64,000 nt of DNA from Coix lacryma-jobi var. lacryma-jobi. Its lineage: Eukaryota; Streptophyta; Magnoliopsida; Poales; Poaceae. The notes below the pieces were generated by a model. That model was not told where the DNA came from and searched no databases. It saw only the letters and a list, made by a program, of their open reading frames with translations. The translations under genes and the position numbers were made by a program. This document shows positions 36,001-46,820 of this stretch, in pieces (the first letter of the stretch is position 1; every line of letters starts with the position of its first letter). The stretch spans positions 24,680,663 through 24,744,662 of the forward strand of contig CM019825.1 of the NCBI GenBank assembly GCA_009763385.1, read 5' to 3'.

Positions 36001-36660
36001 GTGCTCGTAGGGAAAGTGGTCAGGTGGTGAACTCGGGATTGTTGGGGCGAGAGAGGCCTTTTTGTAGAAACTGTGGTTGTTTGTAAAGACTTGACGAGGC
36101 TGAGACATCTCGTATTTTTGTGCAACATGCAGGTCCTGACGGAACCGTGCTAGACGTGTTCGACGTGACTCCGCTGATGTTGAACTACCAAGATGTTTTT
36201 ATAAATGGTGAATCGTGGGCTCGCGCTAGGTTTAAATATCCTTCGCTTTCCTTTGAACGTTTTGTGGTGCGAAGGTGCGGAGGTATGATTTAAAAAATAG
36301 TAGGTCGAGTCGATTTTGGCGCGAAGCAGACTATACAGACCGTCAAGCCGATCGTTATTTGTTTGGATCTTCTTCGACCTCGCAAGCTGGCGGTTGATGA
36401 TGATATTGACGAGAACGCAGCTTTAGAATATTTGTTCGGGCAAAGAGAGCTTGAAATTGGTTCGGATAGGGCACTTTTGATCCCGAAGGAAGAACCTTCG
36501 GAAGTTAATGAGACGAGCCATAGATACATGTATAGGGCGAGGGTTTTGCCCGGGGAGTTGCCAATTGTCCCTGCAGCTCCTTTGTTGTGGGGGCCCCTGG
36601 TTCCAGTGGAGGGGGGGGGGTTGAGGAGGAGGCCGAAGGTTTCGGTGATCTCGTGTTGAT
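33090..36660 (+). pseudogene. Opposite-strand ORF cluster between integrase and 3' LTR (Tat-type antisense additional ORF remnant)
   Basis: Against the direction of gag-pol, the plus strand holds a chain of ORFs. One at 34404-34649 is an acidic Ser/Glu-rich segment (EESSESSSEGHDTDED). One at 34946-35263 is a strong coiled-coil-like segment (RLENKEIELKKKASEEAAKA, then AREEAVELAKRNADLL). One at 35687-36010 is an acidic Glu/Ala/Thr-rich segment and one at 36363-36659 is mixed. They look like pieces of one frameshifted protein. Tat-lineage elements such as Grande are known to carry antisense additional ORFs in this place. I recognise no catalytic domain. Confidence 0.55.
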
Positions 36661-36803
36661 TGAGGGGAGCGATGGTTCCTTGTAAGAATTTTTATTTTTG
36701 GGATATGTTCGTTGTTGTAACGGTAATTTGTAACGGCATGAGAAAGACGTATGGGTTGCGTGCCATGTTTGCTGTGCTATTTAATGTTTCTTATATTGTT
36801 TTA

Positions 36804-37530
36804 ACAGCGACACCCTGTTTTATTTTTGGCGAGGCTCGCGCGCTTGCTCGCGTGAGCTTGTTTTGAAAAAACAGTGACGCCCTCTTTTTCTTTTAGCGAG
36901 GCTCGCGCATTTGTTCGTGAGCTTGTTTTGAAAAAACGGCGACGCCCCCTTTTTCTTTTAGCGAGGCTCACACATTTGTTCGTGAGCTGTTTTGAAAAAA
37001 ACAGCGACGCCCCCTTTTTCTTTTAGCGAGGCTCGCGCATTTGCTCTCGTGAGCTTGTTTTGAAAAAAAACAGCGACGCCCCCTTTTTCTTTTAGCGAGG
37101 CTCGCGCATTTGCTCTCGTGAGCTTGTTTTGAAAAAACAGCGACGCCCCCTTTTTCTTTTAGCGAGGCTCGCGCATTTGCTCTCGGGAGCTTGTTTTGAA
37201 AAAACAGCGACGCCCCCTTTTTCTTTTAGCGAGGCTTGCGCCTTTGCTCTCGTGAGCTTCTTTTGAAAAAACAGCGACGCCCCCTTCTTCTTTTAGCGAG
37301 GCTCGCGCACTTGTTCGTGAGCTTGTTTTGAAAAAACAAGCGCGACGCCCCCTTTCTTTTAGCAAGGCTCGCGCATTTGCTCTCGTGAGCTTGTTTTGAA
37401 AAAAAAAACAGCGACGCCCCTTTTTCTTTTAGCGAGGCTCGCGCATTTGCTCTCGTGAGCTTGTGTTGAAACAACAGCGACGCCCCCTTTTTCTTTTAGC
37501 GAGGCTCGCGCATTTGCTCTTGTGATGAGC
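36804..37530. repeat. Tandem array A: about 11 units of ~65 bp
   Basis: Units share TTTTAGCGAGGCTCGCGCAT, TTGCTCTCGTGAGCTTG, TTTTGAAAAAACAGCGACG and CCCCCTTTTTC, with small length changes in A and T runs. It lies in the noncoding 3' part of the Tat element. Each unit contains the inverted pair GAGCTTGTTTT / complementary AAAACAGC-type words, and all of its ORFs are periodic by-products. Confidence 0.95.
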
Positions 37531-37559
37531 TTCTGTTGTGCTTTGCGGGGGTGCTTGAC

Positions 37560-38360
37560 TTTTTTGGACTTCGCGCCTCCCTTTGTTTTAGGCGGAGGTG
37601 AGGTGAAGTTTGCTTTTTTGCGAGCCCCTGTCATTTGTGCCAGGGTGCTCGACTTTCCTCCCCTTTTCTTAGGCGGAGGTGAGTTTGCTTTTTGCGAGCC
37701 CCTGTCATTTGTGCCAGGGTGCTCGACTTTCCTCCCCTTATCTTAGGCGGAGGTGAAGTTTGCTTTTTGCGAGCCCCTGTCGTTTTGTGCCAGGGTGCTC
37801 GACTTTCCTCCCCTTATCTTAGGCGGAGGTGAGTTTGCGTTTTGCGAGCCCCTGTCGTTTGTGCCAGGGTGCTCGACTTTCCTCCCCTTATCTTAGGCGG
37901 AGGTGAGTTTGCTTTTTGCGAGCCCCTGTCGTTTGTGCCAGGGTGCTCGACTTTCCTCCCCTTTTCTTAGGCGGAGGTGAAGTTTGCTTTTTGCGAGCCC
38001 CCGTCGTTTGTGCCAGGGTGCTCGACTTTCCTCCCCTTATCTTAGGCGGAGGTGAAGTTTGCGTTTTGCGAGCCCCTGTCGTTTGTGCCAGGGTGCTCGA
38101 CTTTCCTCTCCTTATCTTAGGCGGAGGTGAGTTGTTTGCTTTTTGCGAGCCCCTGTCGTTTGTGCCAGGGTGCTCGACTTTCCTCCCCTTTTCTTAGGCG
38201 GAGGTGAGTTTGCTTTTTGCGAGCCCCTGTCGTTGTGCCAGGGTGCTCGACTTTCCTCCCCTTTTCTTAGGCGGAGGTGAAGTTTGCTTTTTGCGAGCCC
38301 CTGTCGTTTGTGCCAGGGTGCTCGACTTCCCTCCCTTATCTTAGGGGCGGAGGTGAAGTT
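37560..38360. repeat. Tandem array B: about 11 units of ~75 bp
   Basis: Units share CTTAGGCGGAGGTGA, GTTTGCTTTTTGCGAGCCCC, TGTCGTTTGTGCCAGGGTGC and TCGACTTTCCTCCCCTT. The period of about 72-80 bp is unrelated to array A, which it follows within 30 bp. It gives periodic spurious peptides such as APVVCARVLDFPPL. Confidence 0.95.
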
Positions 38361-38648
38361 GCTTTGAAAGGAAAAGGAATGTTTTTCGAAGCAATCTTAG
38401 TAGGTTTTCATCGAATGTAGCGCTCTTGAGAGAGGCCCGCTTTTTCGATGTTTGGGGGTAGAGGTTTGGAGATTTTACTTTTTTGGGGGTTCTAACCTGT
38501 ATTGATGCTTTGGATACTGCCTCGTTAAAAACCTTACGCCCCTTCGTAAGGAAAAAGAGTGCAGCTCCTTTGTTTGGCTACATTCATAGAAATGGAAACA
38601 TGAAATGCGAAGATGAATTACAACTTGCGAGGGCTCGCTAGGGCCCCG

Positions 38649-39667
38649 CTATGGGTAGTATTTGCGAAGGTCGTCGATGTTCCAAGTGTGAGGCAGGATG
38701 TTACCCTCGCTGTCGGAGAGGTGGAAAGAGCCAGGACGGTTGCTTTCCACAATCAAGTATGGACCTGTCCACTTGGGCTGAAATTTTCCTGCCAAGCTGG
38801 CATTTTGTTTTCTGATGAGGACGAGGTCACCCTTCTGCAACTCTTTGATTCTGATCTTTTTATCTCTCCATTTTCTGGTTTCTTCTTGGTACTTGCGAAG
38901 GTTGTGCACTGCATTGCATCTTGCTTCTTCGAGTAGGTCTTTATCGAGCGATGGGCTTGCTCGTCAGATGCGAGGGTTGTTCTGAGCGATCCGTTATTTT
39001 AGCTCTTCTGGAAGCACCGCTTCTTCGCCGAACAGCAGCTTGAAAGGAGTGAATTTTGTTGCTCTGCATTCTGAGGTGTTGTGAGACCAGATGACCGAAG
39101 GTAGTTCATGGCCCATTACCCTTGGGTCTACCCTGCAGCTTTTTGGAGATAGCTTGGAATATTGTCGCATTGGCTCTTTCAACCAGGCCAGGCCGTTGGA
39201 TTGCGGGTGTCGGACGAAGGCGAAGCATAACATTGTCCCAATTTGTGCACAGAATTCTTTGAAGACCTCGCTGTCAAACTGAGTGCCATTGTCGACGGTT
39301 AGATGCTGAGGAACAACAAAACGACAAACTATTTGTTGCCAGAAAAACTTTTTTACTGTGAGGGAAGTGATGGAGGACAGTGGCCTGTTTCAATCCATTT
39401 GTGAAGTATTCCACAGCTACCACCGTATAGCGAAGGTTCCCGGGAGCTGTCGGTAATGGGCCTACGAGGTCCATCGCCCACCTTTGCAGAGGCCAGGTTG
39501 GGCATATGAGAGTTGTGGGTTGCCCCCGGGGCGTTTTGGTTTTTTGCCATCAGTTGACAACCTTCGCAATGCTTGACGATGGTTTCCGCATCTCTTAATG
39601 CTGTTGGCCAGTAGAAGCCTTGCCGGAACGTTTGCCGACTAGAGCCTCGGGCCGTTGTGAGAACCAC
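38649..39667 (-). pseudogene. Tat element integrase
   Basis: The minus strand shows, in order: the end of the zinc-binding domain (IVKHCEGCQLMAKN, ~39550-39600); the start of the catalytic core (MDLVGPLPTAPG, ~39440-39474, with the first Asp of the DDE triad); the later core (RHPQSNGLAW and FTPFKLLFGEEAVLP, 38994-39233); and the C-terminal domain (LQKGDLVLIRKQNASLAGKF and GPYLIVES, 38649-38909). Frameshifts separate these blocks. Confidence 0.88.
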
Positions 39668-39682
39668 AAATGCCCTCGTGGA

Positions 39683-40333
39683 TTAGCTTGAGAATGTCAT
39701 TGCCTCGGACTGTGACACACATTTGAGCCATGGCGAGGTTACCGAAGCTTTGTACAACGTATTGTCAATGATCTTGTATCCTCGCACTCTTTGTTTTAGT
39801 CTGTTTTCTTCTTCTCTGTTGTTTGATTCATGGAGCCCCTTGATGTAGGCCATGATGGGCGCTCTCCAATCCTCGCACTGAATTGCGCTGATCCGCTTGA
39901 TGCTGATTTCAGAGGCCTCGAAGGCTGACCGAGTGGAAACCTCGTAGAACCACTCTGGAGGAAACTGTGACTGCTGCGCGGCTGCTTTGGCTAAGCAATC
40001 TGCTTCGCTGTTTTCAGTCCTCGATATTGCTTTTACGGTTATGCCGAGGAAGAAAGATTCTAACCTTCGGACATATTGAAAATACTTTTGAAGCTCTGGA
40101 TCTTTTGCTTTGTAGTTCTTTTCAATGTGCCCCGCAATGACTTGAGAGTCTGTGTTGATGAGTGCCCTTCGGACTGATAACGAACGCAGCCTTGAAAGTG
40201 CCAGAATCACAGCCTCATATTCAGCGGAGTTGTTCGTGCATTTGAACTCAAGCCTTCGTGCGTATCTCAGCTTCGACCCGGAAGGCGAGATTAGAATGGC
40301 CGAGGCACCGGCTCCAGTTGCACCCCAGGCCCC
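39683..40333 (-). pseudogene. Second (archaeal-type) RNase H domain, downstream part
   Basis: The minus strand encodes a RNase H-like core with NNSAEYEAVILALSRL, LINTDSQVIAGHIEKN and ISRTENSEADCLAKAAA. These are the Glu, second-Asp and final-Asp regions of the type-I fold. Its upstream part, with the first VYVDGA motif, lies at 42750-42800 on the other side of the inserted solo LTR. A second RNase H between RT-RNase H and integrase is diagnostic for the Tat lineage. Confidence 0.88.
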
Positions 40334-42744
40334 TGAAGGGTCGAGATGGCGGACTAGAAGGGGGGGTGAATAGTCCTTTTTTAAAAACTTAAACTTAATT
40401 GCAGCGGAATGGCTAACCGAAATAAATGCGGAATTAAAACTATCGATCTAGCCAGGACTACACCCCTCTACTTATACTCTATGACACCTTATAAAAGATC
40501 CTAAACATGCAAAATAAGGTGTCGGGCTAGCTAAAGCTCACCTAACCAATTCTAGAAGCAAGGTCACACAATCCTATGCCACTAGTACTTTAAGCACGAG
40601 GGAGCTCCTACCAAACTAGCAAGCAAAGCACAAAGCCTAAGCTCACTAGCAATGCTCAATAACAAGGCTACACAGGCCAATTAGAGAGCTCAACTTAGCT
40701 CCAAACTAGATAGCTACACAAGCACAATATGTATGAAAGTAAATATAAGCTTATGTATGGAGATTGCAAACCACCGAGAGAGTAGAATGTTGACACGGTG
40801 ATTTTTCCCCGAGGTTCACTTGGTTGCCACCAAGCTAGTCCCCGTTGTGTCGACCACACACTTTGGTAGTTCGGCGGCTAATAGGCACCACACCTAGCTC
40901 GACACTCGAGCGCTGCAAGAACTCACCCACAAGTGAGGGTGGTAAATCAATGACACGCGCAATCCACTAGAGTTGCTCTTCGCGATCCCCGCGGGGCGAG
41001 CACAATGCCCCTCACAATCCTTCTCCGGAGCCACGCACAATCTTCACGCGGGCTTCACGACGGAGACTCGATCACCAAGCCGTCTAGGAGGTGGCAACCT
41101 CCAAGAGTAATAAGCACCACCGGCTTGCAACTCGAACACCTAGTGCCACTCGATGCAATCTCTCAAGCAACGCACTAGAACTAGATCGCTCACTCGCAAT
41201 AGATCCGCACACTAGCAAGCACAAGCGAGTTAGAGGGCTCCCAAGCACATCCACACAAGCCACCAAGGCTTTGGAGTGCACCAACCACAACCTAGGGCCG
41301 GCCACAACGACTATATATAGAGCGGGGAGGGCGGCGGCCCGATCCCCATCTTTTTGCGCTTTGCCGGTAGTACCGGCCCTCCTGGGCGGTAGTACCGGCC
41401 TTGGTCAAACTAGCCGTTTCCTCACATCCCGCTGATTAAGGCGAAGTACCGATCCCTGGTCGGTTCCTCCGAGGTCGGTAGTACCGAGGTAATGGCGGTA
41501 CTACCGCCAGGCCAAAATCGCCGCGAACAGAGAGCTCTGCGAAAAACCAGTCACTACCGACCTTGCGTCGGTACCACCGTGGGCGGTAGTACCGAGGTAA
41601 TGGCGGTACTACCGGCAAGCCATTTTCAAAACAACAGAGAGCCTCGCGAAAAAACCAGCCACTACCGACCTTGCGTCGGTACCACCGGGGCGGTAGTACC
41701 GAGGTAATGGCGGTACTACCGACAAGCCATTTTTCAGAAACTACAGAGAGCCTCGCGAAACTCCTCAGGGCCACGGTACCCGACCATCCGGTCGGTACCA
41801 CCGCCGGCGGTAGTACCGAGGTAATAGCGGTACCACCGCCAGGCCAAAAACGTCCCATTACAGAGAGGGCTGCACGCAGCACCTATGGGGGTACCACCGA
41901 CCACCCTGGTCGGTACCACCGACCATACACAGAAAACTCCATTTTCTTCTCCGTTTTGATCCAAACCAACTCCAACAACTTCTCCTTTGCAAATGTGCTA
42001 ACACCAACAAGTGTACAACATCATGTGCATGTGTGTTAGCATTTTCACAAACATATTCAAAAGATTTTCACTTGCTCTCACCACGCCACTCGATCTTAGT
42101 AACATCGCAAAGTTAGATCGCTCAAGTGGCACTAGATGACCGATATGCAAACAAGTTTGCTCCTCTTAATAGTACGGCCATCTATCCTAAACCCGGTCAT
42201 AATCTTCTCTACACACCTATGACCGGTGAAATGAAATGCCCCCTACAATATACCTTTGCCTTGCGCATTCCATTCCATCTCCTTCGGTGTTGATGCAACA
42301 CATGCACCAACCTATCTTCAAATGATATGATCCACTTCATATCATCACATGGCCTCCATGGTCCATCGATCTTGACATCACTTGCTCTTCACCATCGCTT
42401 CGGTCCTTCGGCGCCAAGTCTTGCTTAAGCCTCCCGACACTCGGTACCAACGGCTTCAAAGCCTCAACTTGCCCTTCACCTTCGCGACCGGTCCATCAAG
42501 CCAAGTCTTGCCTTGATCTTCACCATCTTAGCCACATGACTCCATGTCATGTTTCATGTGCATTAAGCTCCTTCTTCATCTTCATGCATGAGCATTTCAA
42601 CATCCTCCAAGCCATTTCTCCTCTATGGCATATGTTGCTCACACATGATCACCTGTGGACTAATCACCTGTGTAATTTACTTCAAACACCATTAGTCCAC
42701 CTAAAGTTGTCACTCAATTACCAAAACCAAACTAGGACCTTTCA
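40334..42744 (-). mobile_element. Sirevirus-like (copia) solo LTR, 2,411 bp
   Basis: Read on the minus strand it starts TGAAAGGTCCTAGTTTGG and ends CATCTCGACCCTTCA. The target duplication GCCCC is perfect (40329-40333 and 42745-42749). The last part reads CTATTCACCCCCCCTTCTAG, a typical Sirevirus LTR end, and no internal genes are present. It is therefore a solo LTR left by recombination between two LTRs. It is nested in the second RNase H of the Tat element. Confidence 0.88.
41465..41925. repeat. Palindromic CGGTAGTACCG tandem repeat in the solo LTR
   Basis: About four units of ~110 bp begin CGGTAGTACCGAGGTAATGG, followed by CGGTACTACCG, an AGAGAGC..CGCGAAA stretch and GTCGGTACCACCG. Upstream at 41360-41400 single CGGTAGTACCGGCC words occur. 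The words are near-perfect palindromes. Confidence 0.9.
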
Positions 42745-44346
42745 GCCCCGTCGACGTAAACGATCCAAAACTGGTCCTGCTGCAGCTCACCGGGGCGAGG
42801 GTCGGGTGTCCATTCTGCTATGAAATCAGCCAGCACCTGTGATTTGATCGCTGTTCTGCCAACGAAGGTTACAGCATAACTGTTAAGCTCGACTGCCCAT
42901 TTTGCTATTCTTCCAACGGCTTCGTTGTTTTTGAAAATGTTCTCGAGAGGGTACGTCGAAGGTACATGGATCTCGTGCGCCTGGAAATAGTGCTTGAGCT
43001 TTCTTGATGCCATGACGACGGCGTATGCTATTTTCTCAAGCTCCGAATAATTTCTCTTGGGCCTTCGAGGGTTTCTGAAACATAGTAGATGGGGCTTGTC
43101 TGGTTTTGTTGTTTTCGCGGAGCTCCGTGATGAGGACTGCGCTTGCTGCGTGTGGCGAAGCTGCGACGTAGAGTAACAATAAGTCTCCCTTGCTTGGGCT
43201 GGTTAGGGCAGTCAAGCTGGTCAGATACTCTTTTCAGCTCCTCGAAGGCCTTTTGCTGTTGGGGACCCCAGTTGTTGAATGGAGCGTTGCTTCTCGAGTG
43301 GTTTCAAAAAAAAAGGGTAACCCTGCTCTGCGGATCTTGAGATGAATCTGCTAAGTGCTGCCAAACGACCGGTCAGACGCTGAGCTGCTTTCTCGGTCGC
43401 CGGAGGTTCCATGTTCATGATGGCATCAATCTTCTCAGGGTTGCTTCGATTCCTCTGGCTGAGACGATGCAACCTAGCAATTTACCTTCGCTTACCCCGA
43501 AAACACATTTTTCTGGGTTTAGTTTCAGTCCGGCGGACCGGAGGTTGCTGAATACCCTCGATAAGTCTGGTATGTGTTCTCTTTTAGTTCACTCTAGACG
43601 ACTAGGTCGTCGACATAGGCGGAGACAGCATGCTCATCTTGAAAACTTTGGAGGTCATGCGAGCGAAGGTTGAGCCTGCATTTTTCAAACCTTCTGCCAT
43701 CCTTCGGAAGCAAAAGGTGCCCGAGGTGTGTGATAAAGCTTGTTTTTTCTTCGTCTTCTTCATTCATCCAGATCTGGTGATAGCCTGAGAAGCAATCAAG
43801 GAGGGATAGCATTTGGCAACCTGCCGCTCTGTCGACCAGAGTGCTTATGTTTGGGAGGGGAAATCATCCTTCGGACAGGCTTTGTTCAAGCAAGTGAAAT
43901 CGACGCACATTCGCCATTTTTGTTCTTCTTTTGGACTAGGACACATTTGAGAGCCAAGTTGGGTATTTGACTGGGGAATGACGCCTGCGTCCAGAAGTCT
44001 TTTTACCTCAGCCTCGCTGCCTCCTTTCTTTCTTCTGACATCTTGCGAAGCTTTGTTTGATTGATGGGCGTATAGCCTGTTTTGATGTTCAGGCTATGCT
44101 CGATCATTGATCGTTGACTCCTTTTAGGTCTTCTGCGGACCAAAAGAAGGTGTCGGAATTTTCTCTGAGGAAGGTGACGAGGTTGCCTTCTGATTGAGGG
44201 CCTAGATTGGCTGAAATGATCACCTTTCTTTCGGCATTACCTCGAAGAGTTGGACTTGTTTGGTTTCCTCCTTTGCGCGCTGCCTTCACTCTGTCATTGC
44301 AGACCTCGCCCTCGACGCTGATACCGGGGGTTTGAGGTTTTGACAA
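42745..44346 (-). pseudogene. Tat element reverse transcriptase and RNase H
   Basis: The minus strand carries a pre-RT segment at 44104-44346, an RT palm region with LLDCFSGYHQIWM and the active-site motif YVDDLVV (43594-43812), the RT thumb/connection (RLTGRLAALSRFISRSAEQG, 43221-43472) and the RNase H region (ELNSYAVTFVGRTAIKSQVL, then ADFIAEWTP, 42732-43013). It then opens the second RNase H with WIVYVDGA. Several frameshifts break the reading frame. Confidence 0.9.
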
Positions 44347-44382
44347 ATTGTTTTACTTACGTTGCCCGGGGCTACGTTCCCT

Positions 44383-44770
44383 TCAGCTGTCCTTGCAAGT
44401 CCTGGTCCCCAAATACTGCGACCACACCTTCGAAGCGGGAAGTTTCATGCATAGGTAAGCGGGATGGATGACCGCATTGAACGCGTTTGTGACCCCCTGG
44501 CCAAAAATGGCATTGTATGGGTAGAACATGTCGACGACGTCAAATGTTATATGCTCCGTCCTGCAGTTGATTTCGTCGCCGAAGGTGACGGGCAGAGAAA
44601 TTTTTCCGATAGCTCTCACTTGTTGACCACCGAAGCCGTATAGGGGGTGGGTTGTCTGTAGGTTGCAGAAGGTTCTATCAGCTTCATGCTGTCGAAGGTT
44701 GAAGCGAACAAGATGTCAGCGGAGCTTCCTGTATCGACTAGTATTTTGGTGACGGTCCACCCAACGAGGT
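44383..44770 (-). pseudogene. Tat element aspartic protease (retropepsin)
   Basis: The minus strand encodes VDTGSSADILFA near 44710-44745, with the catalytic DTG triad, and then ISLPVTFGD..NCRTEHITFDVVD..YNAIFGQ in 44383-44619. Both halves match the plant gypsy retropepsin order. A frame change separates them. Confidence 0.88.
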
Positions 44771-45245
44771 TGGTTTCGATCACCATAGCACGGTTCGGTG
44801 TGAGGGTAATCTCTCAGCTTCATGTCACTGGAATCGAAGGTTATGGGATGTGAGACCAACGGCCAAATCTATGGGGTCCTTCGACGGCTACCGGTGGACT
44901 CGTCTGGCATGTTCCTTCCTCTGCCGTTTGTTACCCATGGTCTTCATTTGAACCTCCGGTGATAGCTAGAATCACACCGAAGGTTGATGTTGGATTGTTG
45001 ATGGTCGTTTGGCTCGGGGCTTCGGCTTTGACAGGTTGTGGTGCTGGTAACGCGGGGATTGGGGGTGGTGGTGGTGGCAGAGCGTTGCTAGCTTGGTATG
45101 TGTTGTTGGAATTTGGTTTTGGGGGGTAGCTGGGTATGTGACTGTGTAAGGTGGGTTTTGGCGTTGTGGGGTGGTGGTTGGCTGATAAGGGGTTGGTTGT
45201 AGAGTGGGTGGTGGAGTGTAAGAGGGTTGTTGCGAAGGTAGGCCG

Positions 45246-46787
45246 TTAGTTTATGGGGGTATACTGGTATGGGGGATTTGTTGGGTGGAAACTTGGTTTC
45301 CTGGTGTGGTTGATGGTTCGGGTGTCGGACGAAGCAGCTTTCCTGGATTCCTGGTATTCTTTACCCTTGGCGCGAAGCATTCGCATTGCTTTGTTGTGTG
45401 TCCCTTTCCCATTCCACAGAAGTGACAATACATTTTGGCAGGATCTCGCTTGCCGGGGTACCGCTGATTCGGCGGAGGTGGCAAACCTGCGGGGCTTGGT
45501 TGCTCGGAGAGTTGAGCGTTCCGTCTTTGATCTTCGCAATTTGTTGCTTTGTTGATCGCACCGACGTTGCTTTGCTCTTGGCGAAGGTTGCTTTTCTCTC
45601 GGTTGAGGCCTCGGCTGTGGCCTCTGCTGAGACCTCCGAGCATCGGACTTCGCTCTGAAATCCATATCAGCTCTACAGTATCTTTCTATTGTTTCATGCA
45701 ACTCTTCGATTGAGTTTGCCGGTTTCTGACAAATTTTGAGGAGCATGGTCCTGGGCGCAGGCCACTGACTGCACAGCGAGGATGACAGCCTCGTCAGATA
45801 TCCCGGGGTCCTTGCTCTGATTGAATAAACCTTCGCCAGTAATCTTGGAGCGGCTCGCGTTCTTCTTGCTTGCAATTGAACAGCTCGATGGGGTTTGACG
45901 GGGCTGGAGTGATGCCCTTGAAATTTGTACACAGCTTGTCTCTGAGGTGGCCCAGGAATCCACAGTTCCGGGGCGAAGGTTGCTGTACCAAGTTGTGCGA
46001 TGGTCTCGCAGAATGATGACAAAGGATTTGCCATTGTTGATTCATCACCGCCTACTGCGGCAACCGCTGCTTCATAGCTCATGATGAACTGGCGAGGGTC
46101 GGAAAGTCCATCATAGGGGGGGGTAGTTTGTGGATTATAGCATGGTGGCCAGGGCTGGGTTTGGAGTATTTGGGAGAGTGGTGACTTTGGATCGTATGAC
46201 ATTTGGTGTTGCTGATGCCTTCGCTGAATGCGAAGGTTTTGTTCTCTCTTCATCTGGTAGAGTTGGCGGAAGTTTGGGGTGTCTCACAGGATATGGGTCT
46301 GGGTGTACTGGTGGTGGTGGGGGGGTGGTGGATGGTAACGAAGGTTATCTTGATTCGGCTCCTCATTCCCCTCTTGCGGCGGGGGAATCTCCTCATCATT
46401 CCAGCCTTCGGCCTCGGCTTCTGCCGCGGCGAGGGATTCCTCCATACGGCGAAGCTGCTCCCTGGCCTCATCGGCCCTCTGTCTGATCGAGCGCAATCGG
46501 TTATGCTTCTCAAGCTGATCAAGGCGCCTCTTCTTTTCTTGCAGCTCAGCCTCGAGCCTTTCAAGGGCCTCGAGGCCCATCTCTTCTTCTTCACCCTCCC
46601 CTTCTCCCGAAGTGTGTGGGTGCGGCTGTGTCGCCACTCGGACCTGGGGGTCCAGGGATTGGGGTTCCGGGGTGACGTTCTCTCCCCCCGAGGGTCGTAC
46701 GATTTCCTCCGCAGGAGGGACCACCGCCGCTGTCTCTCTGGCTACACGTTGGTCCCTCGCTGGGTGAGCTCTTCTGTTTCCTGCCAT
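45246..46787 (-). pseudogene. Tat element gag
   Basis: The likely start is ATG at 46785-46787 (MAGNRRAHPARDQRV). It is followed by a charged coiled-coil-like stretch (EALERLEAELQEKKRRLDQL), the capsid-like region (YDGLSDPRQFIMSYEAAVAA, later LRDKLCTNFKGITPAPSN) and a zinc knuckle-like CHFCGMGKGHTTKQC near 45400. The knuckle spacing reads C-X2-C-X5-H-X4-C, one residue longer than the CCHC standard. At least three frame changes disrupt the ORF. Confidence 0.85.
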
Positions 46788-46800
46788 GTCAAACTTCTCT

Positions 46801-46817
46801 CCCCACGGTCGGCGCCA
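46801..46817 (-). other. Primer-binding site of the Tat element
   Basis: Just inside the 5' LTR, the minus strand reads TGGCGCCGACCGTGGGG. The TGGCGCC start is shared with plant Athila/Tat elements, for which a tRNA-Asp primer has been proposed. Confidence 0.65.
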
Positions 46818-46820
46818 AAC

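Noticed and set aside
37159..38197. Periodic ORFs with repeated peptides across the two tandem arrays
   Set aside because: They are simple translations of noncoding tandem units; unit lengths vary and change frame.
41436..41882. Minus-strand 148-codon ORF with repeated VVPPLPRYYRP peptides
   Set aside because: A by-product of the CGGTAGTACCG array in a solo LTR.
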